A stretch of DNA of 64,000 nucleotides from Lyophyllum atratum (Eukaryota > Basidiomycota > Agaricomycetes > Agaricales > Lyophyllaceae). The notes under the pieces were generated by a model that saw only the letters and a program-made list of their open reading frames with translations, did no database searches and was not told the DNA's origin. Shown here in pieces: positions 54,019 through 64,000 of the stretch. The stretch is taken from the NCBI GenBank assembly GCA_014905825.1, contig JACGCN010000026.1, positions 248,001 to 312,000 on the forward strand, read 5' to 3'. Each line of letters opens with the position of its first letter. Within the stretch, counting starts at the first letter, position 1. Both the position numbers and the translations under genes were made by a program.

Positions 54019-57000
54019 TCATTTACTTGCCCCTAAACCGAGCTTCGTGTTCTTGATCACAGCCGTAAGAGGGACCTGGAGTCCGCCAGTGATGCCGATC
54101 CGCTGTCCCTCCGACCAGCCCATCATCTCCAGCATCTTGAATCCGATATTTGTTCCTCCAATCTTCGGAGCGGCCTATAAGAAAGATATCGTAAGCCCTC
54201 TCTTCAGTTTCAGCAAAATCAATACACACCTTGCCAACTTCCTCTCCTTCCTTATGCCGTGGCATAACAGGCCCTGCCCCTCGGCCCCGCCCGTTCGATC
54301 CCATAAACTCTCCACCACCACCGCCACCACCACCACCCCCACCGGAAAGTCGCACGATCTTCGCCACCTTCTTCTCATCCACGTACACCCCACTTCGCGT
54401 CGTCTTCAGCAGCGTCGTGTACCGCGCATCGCCCTTCCCTTTACTGACGCTCTTCAAGTTGAACGCAATCGCCATCTCATGCACGTTCTTCCTGGTCCAC
54501 TTGTCTGTCGGCGGCAGCGACATCGACACGGGCCCCCCGATATCTGCGAGGAATCGCCGGATCTGCTGGACGAGCGTCGTCATATCGATGACGCGGTTCG
54601 GTAGCACCCGGATCGTTGGGTCGAGCTTGGCGGCCGCGAGCATCGCCTTGCGCCCCTTCTGTCCGCCTTTCTTCCGTGACATGGGGTCAGCAGCGAGCTC
54701 GAGACGGGCTAGGGCTCGGAGGCGCTTGTTCTCTGCCTTCTTGTCGCGGTCTTTCTGCCATTGCTGCTGGAGCTCTGGTGGAAGGTCCTTGTACTTGTCC
54801 TTGCTCTTGCCTGGTGCCTGGTTAGTCATGCAAATGGGCGAGTGCGGTAACAACATACGGGCTGGTTTAAAATCGTCGAGGTCTTCGAACGCTCCGTTGC
54901 GCACAGCTCGGAAAACCTTATTCCGGGATTTGCGGTCCCTGCCCATGATAATATCTCGGTTCTCATCCAAAAACATCTAGAAGCAAATGACATTAGGTTA
55001 AGGAAGAATCTGAAGAAGTGGAGACATGCCTGGATCTCCTCGATGAAGTCTTCGTCTTCATCAGCTCGCCCAAGGAATGCGTCATCATAATCATCATCGC
55101 TATCGCTCTCATCGAGTGCCACATGCTCCGACTCAGCCTGCGGCTGTTTACCCCGAGCACGCGTCTTCCTTAACCGTTCCAGTCGCGCCTGGAACCCTGT
55201 CCTGGGACTCTCCCCATCATCGTCCGAATCATCATCATCACTCTCCTCCAGCTCTACATCCCAGGGCTCCGCCATCATAACTTCCTCCTCTACACGGACA
55301 ATCGCATCCACTTCCGCTTCATCAGCCGTCGTTCCATCCTCCTCATCATCATCCCCACTACTCCCCACATTCCTCTCATCCTCCTCATCTTCCATACGCA
55401 TAAGCTCCCCATCCGCGATATCATCCATCGTCACGAACGCACCCCCCGCCCCGTCCCGTCCCATCCCCTTCGCAAACCGCCTCATAGCCTCCTCGTCTCC
55501 TTGTAAATCCGGGTCCAGCTCCATCCCCTCCGCCAGCCCTGTATCTGCTGCTGCACCGCCTACGGCACCATCGTCCGCGTCCGATTCGCCCCAATCAACA
55601 TCGGAGTCGCCCCTTCTTCTGTCCTCCCAGCGTGGGTCCCGCCTGCCCGCACGCAGCTGCGCCTCCGACATCATGGCGCCAAATGACCCGAACACCGCCT
55701 GCTGCTCCATACGTCGTCGCACAGCGTGCGCCTCCTGCCTGCGCGACTTCAGCGCTCCCTTGGTCTTGGAGCGCGTCGTGAAGACCCGTGGCTTCTTCGG
55801 GGTCGGGGTGAAGGAGAAGGATACGGACGTGAACGCAGGTGCGGGCCGGCCGGGCGTTGCAGACGTCCTGGGTGGGGTGGAGATTGAGGTGGAGGTGGAG
55901 GGGAGGACAGTGGTTCCCGTGAGGATGGAGGTGGAGGGCAGCGACGGGGTTGGAGAGGTGCCAGAGCCAGAGGGCAAGGGTGTCACTCGGCCGGTGCGGG
56001 GGTGAGGGGCAACGTATACGATCACTTCGTCGTCGTCGTCTTGGAGGAGCCGAGGGTTGGCCCCTCGGTGGGGTGCTCGAATAGGTGATGGTTCGGTGTC
56101 TATGTAGAAGCCTGTAAATTCCTCTGATGGGGCACTGTCCTCCTTGGCAGCGCTTTGCTTTGGACTTTGCGTGCTGCTTTCGCCAATGTCCATGGGTGTC
56201 CCAGATTCGTCCTGCGATGTCTCAGCGCGCTCTGGTTTGGTTTTTGTATTAGTGCTCGATTCGATGTCGATATCAAATCGCGGTAGGTTGGTCGGGATCG
56301 GTTGCACGAGCTCGCCAGAAGGATCAGCCAGGGTAAGGTCATCGGTAGCCATGGCTGTTGTTGATGGTTCTGGCGACGAGGACGAAGGTACACCGGCAGG
56401 ACTTGGGCCAAGGAAGATGCCTGAAAACTTCTCCTCCACAACTTGGACATCGGCAGACAGCGGGCGTGCAGGCCCCTCTAAGAGTTTCTCCATATCGTTG
56501 AAGTCGATTTCTTCCAGTTCATCCTCGTCACCGCTGCCATCTGAGTTCGACTCCACCACTTGAGGAACGTTTCCACTGAAGACGCGGAAGACGCGCTCAG
56601 CTGTAGGGACATGACTCTGTTCTTCTTCACCTGCGAAAATGTCAGAGTAGGGTCAGAATAATACAACATATTTTTGGGCGAAAACTAGAACTCACCAACG
56701 TCTTCGACTATAGCTTTGAATATATCCTCCTCCTCCTGGAATAGTGTCTTGGTATACACTGATGGGACAAAAATGATTGGACGCAGGAAAGGCCTCTCCT
56801 GGTACAATAGTCCAGAGAGTGGCGCATCTGGCCGCAGTTTAGATCCTCCACGACCTTGCCCACGTCCTCTGGGAGATAGATCGCCAATTCCACCCCGACC
56901 TCGACCTCTCGGCGACTGGTAATCGTTGAATGCTCCTCTACCTCTGCCTCTGGGAGTATTTGAACCTGATCCTCGGTTCGAAAATTGGCCGTTGCCCCTG

Positions 57001-57291
57001 CCTCTACCCCGAGGCGATGCCGTTCCAGAATTGTGTTGATTGTCTGGACATGATATTAGACCTGCATCTCATGATCACACCATCGCAGAATCAAGAATAC
57101 GCACTCTCTGCCACTAGGAACATGTCATCCATGTCATCCAATGTGTGATAACCTCCTCGACCTCTACCTCCTCCGCCGCCGCCTCCGCCCCTGCCTCGTC
57201 CTCGTCCGCGATATTGACCTCGACCTCTTCCAGGAGATCCACGGGGGCTACCACGAAATCCTCGACCACGTTGATTCGGACCTCCAGACAT
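54019..57291 (-). CDS. SQS1: R3H and G-patch protein, SQS1-like
   Basis: Nuclear/nucleolar RNA-processing factor. In yeast, Sqs1 activates the DEAH helicase Prp43 through its G-patch, in ribosome maturation and spliceosome turnover. The N-terminus at 57291 is MSGGPNQRGRGFRG, followed by RGG repeats and a glycine run. Then come PLSGLLYQERPFLRPIIFVP, long acidic Ser/Asp-rich disordered stretches, KKGGQKGRKAMLAAAKLDPT, and the R3H-type block TLVQQIRRFLADIGG, WTRKNVHEMAIAFNLKS. The last intron (54229-54175, 55 bp) joins VGK to AAPKIGG, completing the G-patch: GFKMLEMMGWSEGQRIG, AVIKNTKLGLG. The stop is at 54021-54019. The length (roughly 950 residues) suits fungal SQS1 proteins. Confidence 0.88.
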
Positions 57292-58095
57292 GTATTGAAG
57301 GTGATAGTTGAGAAGAAAAATTGAATTTTTACCTTCGAGGAATTTTGGCGCTGACTCCCGATCCGGCGTCATATTTGTCATCCGGGGCCGTGCGGCGTGG
57401 CTTCAAAAATCTTCCAACTCCGCGAATTCAAATATAAGGCTTTACCCCGATCACCCATGACCAACTTGAACCCGTTTTCCACGTCTGTCACCAGCCGCCG
57501 GCTACCGACAATGTTTCTGCTGGCCAGAAATCTCAGGGAATGATATAATGAGTAAGAATCTGGTGGTATATGGCGTTGTCCGCTGGACACGGATACTGAT
57601 GGCTACTCTATACTCACGAACGTCGAAGGCAACATGAATCTATGGGGTCCTCGGTCTAACTTTGGACAGTCCCGTAGCCACTTCAAAATGGCGAATCTAC
57701 ATGGGCCTCATATACCCCTGAGAAACAGGATACATGCATATGTACGTTCCAAAACCAATTGATTCGCTCATAACCTGACCTCCACGCTACAATAGTTCCC
57801 TGTAAAGCCTGCAAATCCGTTTGACTAGACCAGTGATAAGATCACTTCCCTAGATGTATGTAAGTATACAACTCCTTCTAGTTCGTGTACTTACACAATC
57901 ACTGTATGGCCAGGTACTGCACGCCGGTTCGCCATGTCACACGCATGGAAACACTTGGTAGGCATCTAGGTAGCCGCAGGAAAACATCTAAGCTCCTCCA
58001 ACCATCACGCATATTCTCCCACCATTCTCATATAAAGCAGACAAAGATCCAAAGCGATTTTCATCCTACCTTGTCATCAAACTCGCAGTGCCACC
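57292..58095. other. Intergenic, divergent promoters
   Basis: One short minus-strand frame (57590-57378) lies just upstream of SQS1 and may be leader sequence. No supported gene. Confidence 0.35.
58030..58037 (+). promoter_or_regulatory. TATA box of the SnoaL-like gene
   Basis: ATATAAAG 60-65 bp before the ATG at 58096. Confidence 0.45.
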
Positions 58096-58641
58096 ATGAT
58101 TCTATCCCCCCACATCGCCACTGTCCTCGCCTGGCTCAACTATACCAACGTTGGCGACGTGTCCAACATGAAGGAAATTCTTTCCCCCAAGTTCCTCGAC
58201 CAGATCCGGCCGTTGTCCTTGAAAGTGCCCGACCTGACGATTGAACCATTCCTTGCTCGCATGGCCGCCAACAAGATTAAGTTCGGGGTGCGTCACGATC
58301 CTACACCACTCTCAAACTCCTGACCCACCCTGCCATTGATAGATCGCGCCTCCCACAGACGGAAACATCGTTGAAGCAGGCAACATTGTCACGATCTGGG
58401 TACGTGCTCTGGAATCTACGTGCAAATACTCTCACTCAACGTACTTTTCCTCTCTTACTAGACTAACTCTAACGGAACGACAGAGCACGGTTTCCCCTGG
58501 ATCAACGAGTATGTTATCCGGTTCACCTTCGAAGAAGACAAGATCGTCAATGTGTACGAATGGGTCGACCCGACTGTGGTCAACGCCGCGTTTGCAAAGG
58601 AGGATGTGATCACGGAAGCTATCCAGTACTGCCCTACGTAG
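58096..58641 (+). CDS. SnoaL-like (NTF2-fold) protein, ~142 aa
   Basis: Three exons, 58096-58287, 58343-58399 and 58462-58641, all phase 0, encode a small single-domain protein. N-terminal helices (ATVLAWLNYTNVGDVSNMKE) are followed by a beta sheet ending HGFPWINEYVIRFTFEEDKI, then VNVYEWVD. This ending is typical of SnoaL-like proteins of the NTF2 fold. Members include polyketide cyclases and many proteins with unassigned small-molecule roles. No neighbouring secondary-metabolism gene points to a substrate. Confidence 0.75.
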
Positions 58642-59025
58642 GAGATGATGTTGATGTACTATTATATCACAACTCCTTTATTGCTGCTGGTGGGTGTTAG
58701 GGAACGGGTGTCCTGCTAAGTTGGAGATAAGATAAGATAAAACTTTTGCTGATGGCTCTTGCTTGTGAATCGCCACGACTCCTCCCGTTGGCAGATGAAT
58801 GACGATCACCATCAGCTCAAACTTTTCAACAGAAACGGCCATAGCCCGCAGTGGCACTGCACGCGATACATATCTGTTGGTTACCCGTAATTTTCCCCCT
58901 CAAGTGGTTCGAACCCTCGCAGTGACAGGACTTGCATAACAGTGTGCGGTCTTCGTCAACTCTCTCAACCACCATTCGATTCACCGAGAAATTAGCCAGG
59001 CTTCCTGACCCCAGACATAGCAGAT

Positions 59026-60370
59026 ATGGACACGTTACCCCAAGAGCTCCTCGTGATGATCACTGCGAACCTCAGCGACTTCAAGGATCTTAAACGCTGT
59101 GCCCTAGTCTGTCGTGACTGGTATTCGGCATCCCGAATCCATTTCTTCCATATGGTGAGGTTGGAGATTGGTCAGAGCCACTCCCGTTCTTTGCACCGGG
59201 TGCTTATCGCCTCGCCTCATCATGCACCCTTGATACGCGTCCTGGAAATATACGACAATCGGTATTCTCTGAAAGAGAGCGACCTCGTTGACAGTTTCGC
59301 AGAGTTTGCCGCTGTCTTGCTGCTCCTCACACATCTCGAGAACATTCAACTACTTCTGATAAGCAAAATACATCATCCACCAAGATTTTTCACAGCCCTT
59401 AGCGACGCCATTATCCCCTCTCTCAAACTTCCCTCATTAATCACCTGGCGTATTATAACGGCACACCCTACCCCGTACGAGCTCGACCACGCCAACCTCC
59501 TCATACATGCCACATCTTTGAAGAACCTCTCGATCTCTAAGCCGTATACTACCGAGAGTCGAGCGGCAACAAAGGCACTTCCCGCCAAAGCTGGCCCTAG
59601 AGCCCGCCTTCAAGTGTTGCATTGTAGATTCGAGTACACGCACTATGGCGCAGAACAAAGATGGCTTCTACACGAGCTGCGAAATGTGGATTTGACAGGC
59701 CTACGCGCACTCAGGATGTTCCAACTGAGCTCTGCTGCCGTCAGTTTGGCTCTGGATCTACTGGGGATATCCGGGGCTTCGCTACAGCATTTCCACCTCG
59801 AGAAAAAGGCTGTAGGTTCGTGCATCATGCTTGCCGTCATATCTTGTCGTCCACTCACCTAATTATAGGCTGGGCGAGTTGGGAGAAGTTGGACTTTTCC
59901 TTCAATAACGGACTTCGCTCTATAATCTTACATGAACCCTATGGCATAACTTTCCCACCTGACCTGCCACTCTGTGTTGATTGGATGGAGAGAAGCATTT
60001 CAACAATTCCACTGACCGCTCCAATCAAGAGCATCACTCTGATATTCTCGTTCGATTTCTCGGATTCGGAGGAAGGCCGTGGATGGGATAGTATCAGTAG
60101 TGCATTTGGCAGGCTTGCGTCGACCCTGAATCGGCTTCCTGCGCTGGAAGAGGTCCTGGTGTACCACGATGACGATGATGCTGTGCCTGATTTTGTGGAC
60201 TGCGTGGTCCGAGAAATGAAGGGGGTGAAGTATAACCTCTATATTGAGGTATGTAAGAGACATCAAATCCATCCACTGTACTGCTTGCCTATAGTCTTGT
60301 TCTTCAACAGGAGGCAGAGAAGTTTGAGTCGGTCAATCCGGTTCTCTGCCCCGGTGGCTACACTGCTTAA
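59026..60370 (+). CDS. F-box protein
   Basis: Likely substrate adaptor of an SCF ubiquitin ligase. Three exons: 59026-59815, 59869-60248 and 60312-60370. The F-box is at the very start: LPQELLVMITANLSDFKDLK, then CALVCRDWYSASR. The remaining ~390 residues are leucine-rich and irregular, as in the many agaricomycete F-box proteins with divergent LRR-like substrate regions. The first donor was placed at GTTCGT (59816) rather than the earlier GTAGGT because only that keeps the frame into GWASWEKLDFSFNN. The substrate is unknown. Confidence 0.82.
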
Positions 60371-60530
60371 CATTAATTTACAACGGAGTTGCCTTCGATT
60401 TTTCCATACATATAGAGATGAATTTTGTATCTTCGTTGAATGATATGGTCGTGTGCATTGCTGAAGACGTCGTAATGATCGACACCAGTCGTGTGAACAA
60501 TCTTGCCCAGTCAGCTTGGCCTCATTCACC

Positions 60531-61815
60531 ATGATCGTAGACGACCCTCAACCAGCAGAAACAACCTCCGCCGCTCCTCCTATATCGGACCCCTGCAATT
60601 TGAACGTGGTCATCACAGACCCACCACCGCCATATCCCTCGCGCGATCGACGACGAGCAGGCCGTCCCGCCCGACATGCACAGCGAATTCAGACATCCAT
60701 TCATACTCAGTTTCCCTCAGGGGAGTCCTTCTCGGACCACGAAGCCCAGTCGTCGCCGCTGACAGGGTTGGCGGCCGGCTCGTTCTCGGACGAGCACGAG
60801 GAAGGAGAGACTGCGGAGTCGGTCCCCTTTCTGACAACAAACCACGCGCGTCGATTAAGCGGTCGACCCAGGACGCTATCACACACCAGTACGGCGTCCA
60901 CAGCACCATCGCTGGCTCAGACGGTTTTCTCGTTGTTTCGGACGGAGGATGAGGATGGGTTTGCGGAGGAGCTGGATGGGGGAAGACAGATTTATTTGCC
61001 ACTGTCAAGCGACGAAGAGAATGCCCTTCGGCCTGACAGGCACAAGGGGGGATTTTTCTGCTCAGCGTCATGGAGGAGATATTTTAGGCCGTTGGGGAAG
61101 AAAGCGTACTACAGGTCGTTGTTCCACCTTGCAGTGCTTAACTTCCCGTACGCACTAGCAGCGTGGGTGTACCTGTTCATATTCACTGTGGTGCGTCAGA
61201 CTTGTATCCAATCCCCCTCGACTGTGCTCACTTTCCTCGCAGGCTGGAACGACGCTTCTCATGGCTCTGCCGCTAGGCGCCATACTGTGTTTCTTTAACC
61301 TACTTGGTGCTCGAGCCTTTGCAAGAGGAGAGGTTCGTCCGTTAGGTTTTCTATCGCATTCTCACCTTCATTTTGCAACCTCAGCTCGCTCTTCAAACCC
61401 GTTTCCATTCTCCATTGTCATATCAAACGCCTTATCCGCCACGACCAATATTCACACGACGCCGTGAGGCGAGTTCCGCTGAGGTCGAGGCAGGACGTGC
61501 TGCGGCAGGTGGCTTCATTCCAGAACGATCTTTCTATAAGAATGCGTATGCCATGGTTCGTTTTTGGCTCCTTACTTGGGGACAGTCTTCTTACCCCGCC
61601 GACAGTTTGCAGATCCTACATCCTATCAATCTCTCTTCTACTTCCTTGTCATCAAGCCCAGCATCACCCTCGTGTTTTCTCTAGTACTAATCGTGTTCGT
61701 GTTGCCCGCCATGATCCTTGTGCTACCAGCACCAGCTGCTCTCCGTGCCGTACGAAGGCTGGGTATCTGGCAGGCCAATGTGGCTATCGAGGGTCTGTAT
61801 CTGGCTGTGAGATAG
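60531..61815 (+). CDS. Putative sensor-type multi-pass membrane protein
   Basis: Four exons: 60531-61190, 61243-61332, 61385-61555 and 61606-61815. The ATG at 60531 (MIVDDPQPAETTS) is the first after an in-frame TTG. The first ~190 residues are a Pro/Ser-rich cytoplasmic region. Membrane segments follow: NFPYALAAWVYLFIFTV, TTLLMALPLGAILCFFNLLG, and a long C-terminal pair in SITLVFSLVLIVFVLPAMIL. The block RAFARGELALQTRFHSPLSY between them is characteristic of fungal proteins annotated as putative sensor domain. Cell location and signal are unknown. Confidence 0.72.
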
Positions 61816-62510
61816 GTCGGGTTTCTTGTGATCATTCTTGATGCGTGTGGGGATGTTTGTGAACATTATTCTAGGTCTATTCTGACAGAGCTTTCTCCAA
61901 CACTATGTATTCGATATTCATGCTCTAATCAATTCGGGTCCGGGCTGCAGCTCGAGAAATGTCATCCTACGGTCTCCCATGTATCATCAGCTCGACGTTG
62001 GCCCATTTCTCCCAGTTATCACTATCGCTGTCGCTGATCACATCACTATCACGAGCACCTATCGCTGAAGCTTCTTTTCTCGATTCGGAGTGTTATCTCC
62101 GACATATGCCCCCGGCCTCCTTTGAAATAACATCATCTACCACCCCCATGAACGAGATAGTAATGGAACCGAAGACGATATAGCTCCAAGGATCAGGCGC
62201 GATAGGCAAAGGGCTCGAAGCATATAGGAGATTGTGAACATAGGAATTGAGGAAGATGAAAATGGAAGGCGCATCGCGTATATGTAGTCCTCGGAATTCT
62301 GAGGCATCGATGGACATAGGGCCTCGGATCCAGTGAATCATCCAATCCTGCGCCGCGGCCTCGTATGGCAACTGATATAACATATATAGCAGGAAAGACA
62401 ACCGTTCCAGCGCTACTCAGCACATTTCGCCTGAAACTCCCCTCTAGACCTCAGCTTGGACTCAGAAGTCTTCCTCACCTCCTTACTAACTATTTTCGCA
62501 TCCTGACACG
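61816..62510. other. Intergenic, no clear gene
   Basis: Only short frames; the minus-strand frame 62401-62093 lacks support. The 3' flank of the sensor-like gene and the promoter of the dehydrogenase lie here. Confidence 0.4.
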
Positions 62511-64000
62511 ATGACCATCTTCGATAAGAACACGACCGCCATCGACGCTGCCACAGCCTTCGAAGCCGATATCAAGGGAAAGACAGGTCCACCCCCTCCC
62601 ATATTTTTCATAGCCCGTGTATCGCTGATACCTCCCCCACAGTGATCGTCACCGGCGTGACTGCTGGCGGCTTGGGCGCTGAGGCCGCTCGTGTGCTCGC
62701 CATCAAAGGCGCGACGGTTGTCCTCGCGGGCCGGAGCGCCACAAAGTACGCAGACGTTCTGAAGTGGTCCACGTTCCTGCGTCTGATAGTTGCCGTCGCA
62801 GAATCCAGGAAACTGTTGACAACATTAGAAAGGAGGCCCCAGACGCGAAGTTCCGCGAGATTCTGCTCGACCTTGGCTCGCAGAAGGCGATCCGCAAGGC
62901 AGCTGAGGAAGTCCAGAAGTACCCTGGCCCCATCGATGTTCTAATACTCAACGCCGGCATCGTACGTATCTTTCTGTGGTTCACGACACTCATGCAATCA
63001 ATGCCTTGGGTAGATGGCCCCGCCGTACGAAAAAACTGTCGATGGGCTGGAGTCTCAGTTTGGCAGCAACCACATCGGTAACTTCCTCTTCACGAACCTC
63101 ATCATGCCGAAACTCCTTCAAGCACCTGCACCCCGCGTGGTGTCCGTCGCTTCCAGTGGCCACTTCTGGGGCCCTGTCCGCTTTGAGGTACGTCGGCTTT
63201 GACATTTTGGAACCTGCATAGCGCACCCTGCCCGCTTACTACAGGACTACGGATTCGAGGATGGCAAGACGTACGAGAAGTGGGCGGCATAGTAGGTCAA
63301 GGTCATTTAAACACTTAAGATTGATGCTGATACGTCGTATTCGTATAGCGGCCAGAGCAAGACGGTAAGCCCCAACGCGCACTCCGAATTCATGCGACCT
63401 ACCGATTTCGTGTATAGGCCAACATCTTGTTCGCCGTTGAGCTCGCCGATCGCTACAAAAACACCGAATTGAAGGCCTTCAGTCTTCACGTAAGTGATTC
63501 TGTACGTCATTGGGTGCTGCTGATCTTGCCCGATAGCCCGGAGGTGCTGCTACCTCACTTCACCAAAGCATGACGAAGGAGGACTACGAGAAATTTGCTG
63601 ATTATTACAACCCTGATGGCACGCCTAAAGGTGACTGGATGGGCACGGTTGAGACATGCGCAGCGAAGTGAGTGATGTCCGTCTCATCGTTGTGTCCAGA
63701 CAATTCACGACACTTGGCATACAGTCATATCGTTGCGGGTTTCGATCCCTCCATCGCTAGTACGTAACCAAGGCACTCATGATTTAGCGCAACATGATGA
63801 CATCAATAACTCCCTCAGACAAGAGCGGGTCGTATCTCGCTGACTGCAAGATTGCCAACGATCAAGCGGCGCCATACGCGCTCGACAAGGTGAATAGAAT
63901 ACGAACCGATACGATATCACAAAGGGTAGTAACGTTTGCCGTCTCTAGGAAAACGCTGTCAAGCTCTGGGCCTTGAGCGAGGAACTGGTGGGGCAGAAGT
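62511..64000 (+). CDS. Short-chain dehydrogenase/reductase, 3' end outside window
   Basis: NAD(P)-dependent oxidoreductase of the retinol dehydrogenase/WW-oxidoreductase-like group. It starts MTIFDKNTTAIDAATAFEAD. The Rossmann motif is TGVTAGGLGAEAARVLA, followed by ATVVLAGRS, LDLGSQKAIRKAA, NAG, and SQFGSNHIGNFLFTN. The catalytic Ser is in VVSVASSGH and the Tyr-x3-Lys in AAYGQSKTAN, assembled across the intron near 63290-63348. At least nine short exons follow each other in frame to the window edge. The substrate cannot be told from sequence. Confidence 0.85.

Noticed and set aside
54231..54980. 249-codon plus-strand frame opposite SQS1
   Set aside because: The opposite strand carries the R3H block and a verified intron leading to the G-patch.
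58890..58935. GGTTCGAACCC resembling a tRNA T-loop
   Set aside because: No acceptor stem, anticodon arm or D-arm could be folded around it.

Overview
The window is fungal nuclear DNA, most likely from an agaricomycete (mushroom-forming basidiomycete). Protein-coding genes on both strands are cut by many short GT-AG introns (mostly 48-75 bp). The families are typical of that group: NACHT-type NLRs, MYND fingers, DUF6593, ferritin-like Rds1 proteins, GH71 alpha-1,3-glucanase, F-box proteins and DUF659/hAT transposons. No operons, CRISPR arrays, rRNA or convincing tRNA genes were seen.

Layout. 1-2.2 kb: 5' part of an NLR-like NACHT gene that runs off the left edge. 4.5-8.9 kb: a secreted or single-pass membrane protein, a MYND-finger protein, a possible DUF1330-like protein, and a lineage-specific protein ending in twelve 7-residue repeats. 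8.9-12.4 kb: gene-poor. 12.46-18.91 kb: a 6,450-bp palindrome (arms 3,223 bp, loop 4 bp) carrying two mirror copies of a decayed Ulp1-like (C48) protease gene and AT-rich blocks. 18.9-20.3 kb: a decayed DUF659/hAT transposase. 21.8-23.9 kb: a 14-exon GH71 glucanase with microexons of 10 and 4 nt.

24.2-35.8 kb is one broken locus. A minus-strand EF-hand protein gene is split into a 5' part (33.5-35.8 kb) and a 3' part (24.2-25.3 kb) by about 8.2 kb of nested insertions. These include a complete-looking hAT transposon (26010-29791, TSD TTTTGGAC) sitting inside a smaller TIR element (about 25383-29830, TSD TCTGTACA). That element in turn sits in a repeat whose uninterrupted relative lies at 32.36-32.41 kb.

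36.3-37.25 kb is a diverged tandem repeat. 37.3-42.7 kb holds a DUF6593 gene and two tandem Rds1-like ferritin-fold genes. 43.9-48.9 kb is one large minus-strand gene that appears to join AT-hooks, a zinc-ribbon-like DUF6729 region, a DDE-transposase-like core, an RNase D/WRN-like 3'-5' exonuclease and a C-terminal cysteine cluster. It is the most unusual protein in the window. 49.5-64 kb is gene-dense core sequence: glyoxalase I, a multi-pass membrane protein, the R3H/G-patch protein SQS1, a SnoaL-like protein, an F-box protein, a predicted sensor-type membrane protein, and a short-chain dehydrogenase cut by the right edge.

All gene models were spliced by eye from reading frames and splice consensus. 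Coordinates of exons with a stated junction are firmer than gene ends. Family names come from recognising motifs, not from a database search.
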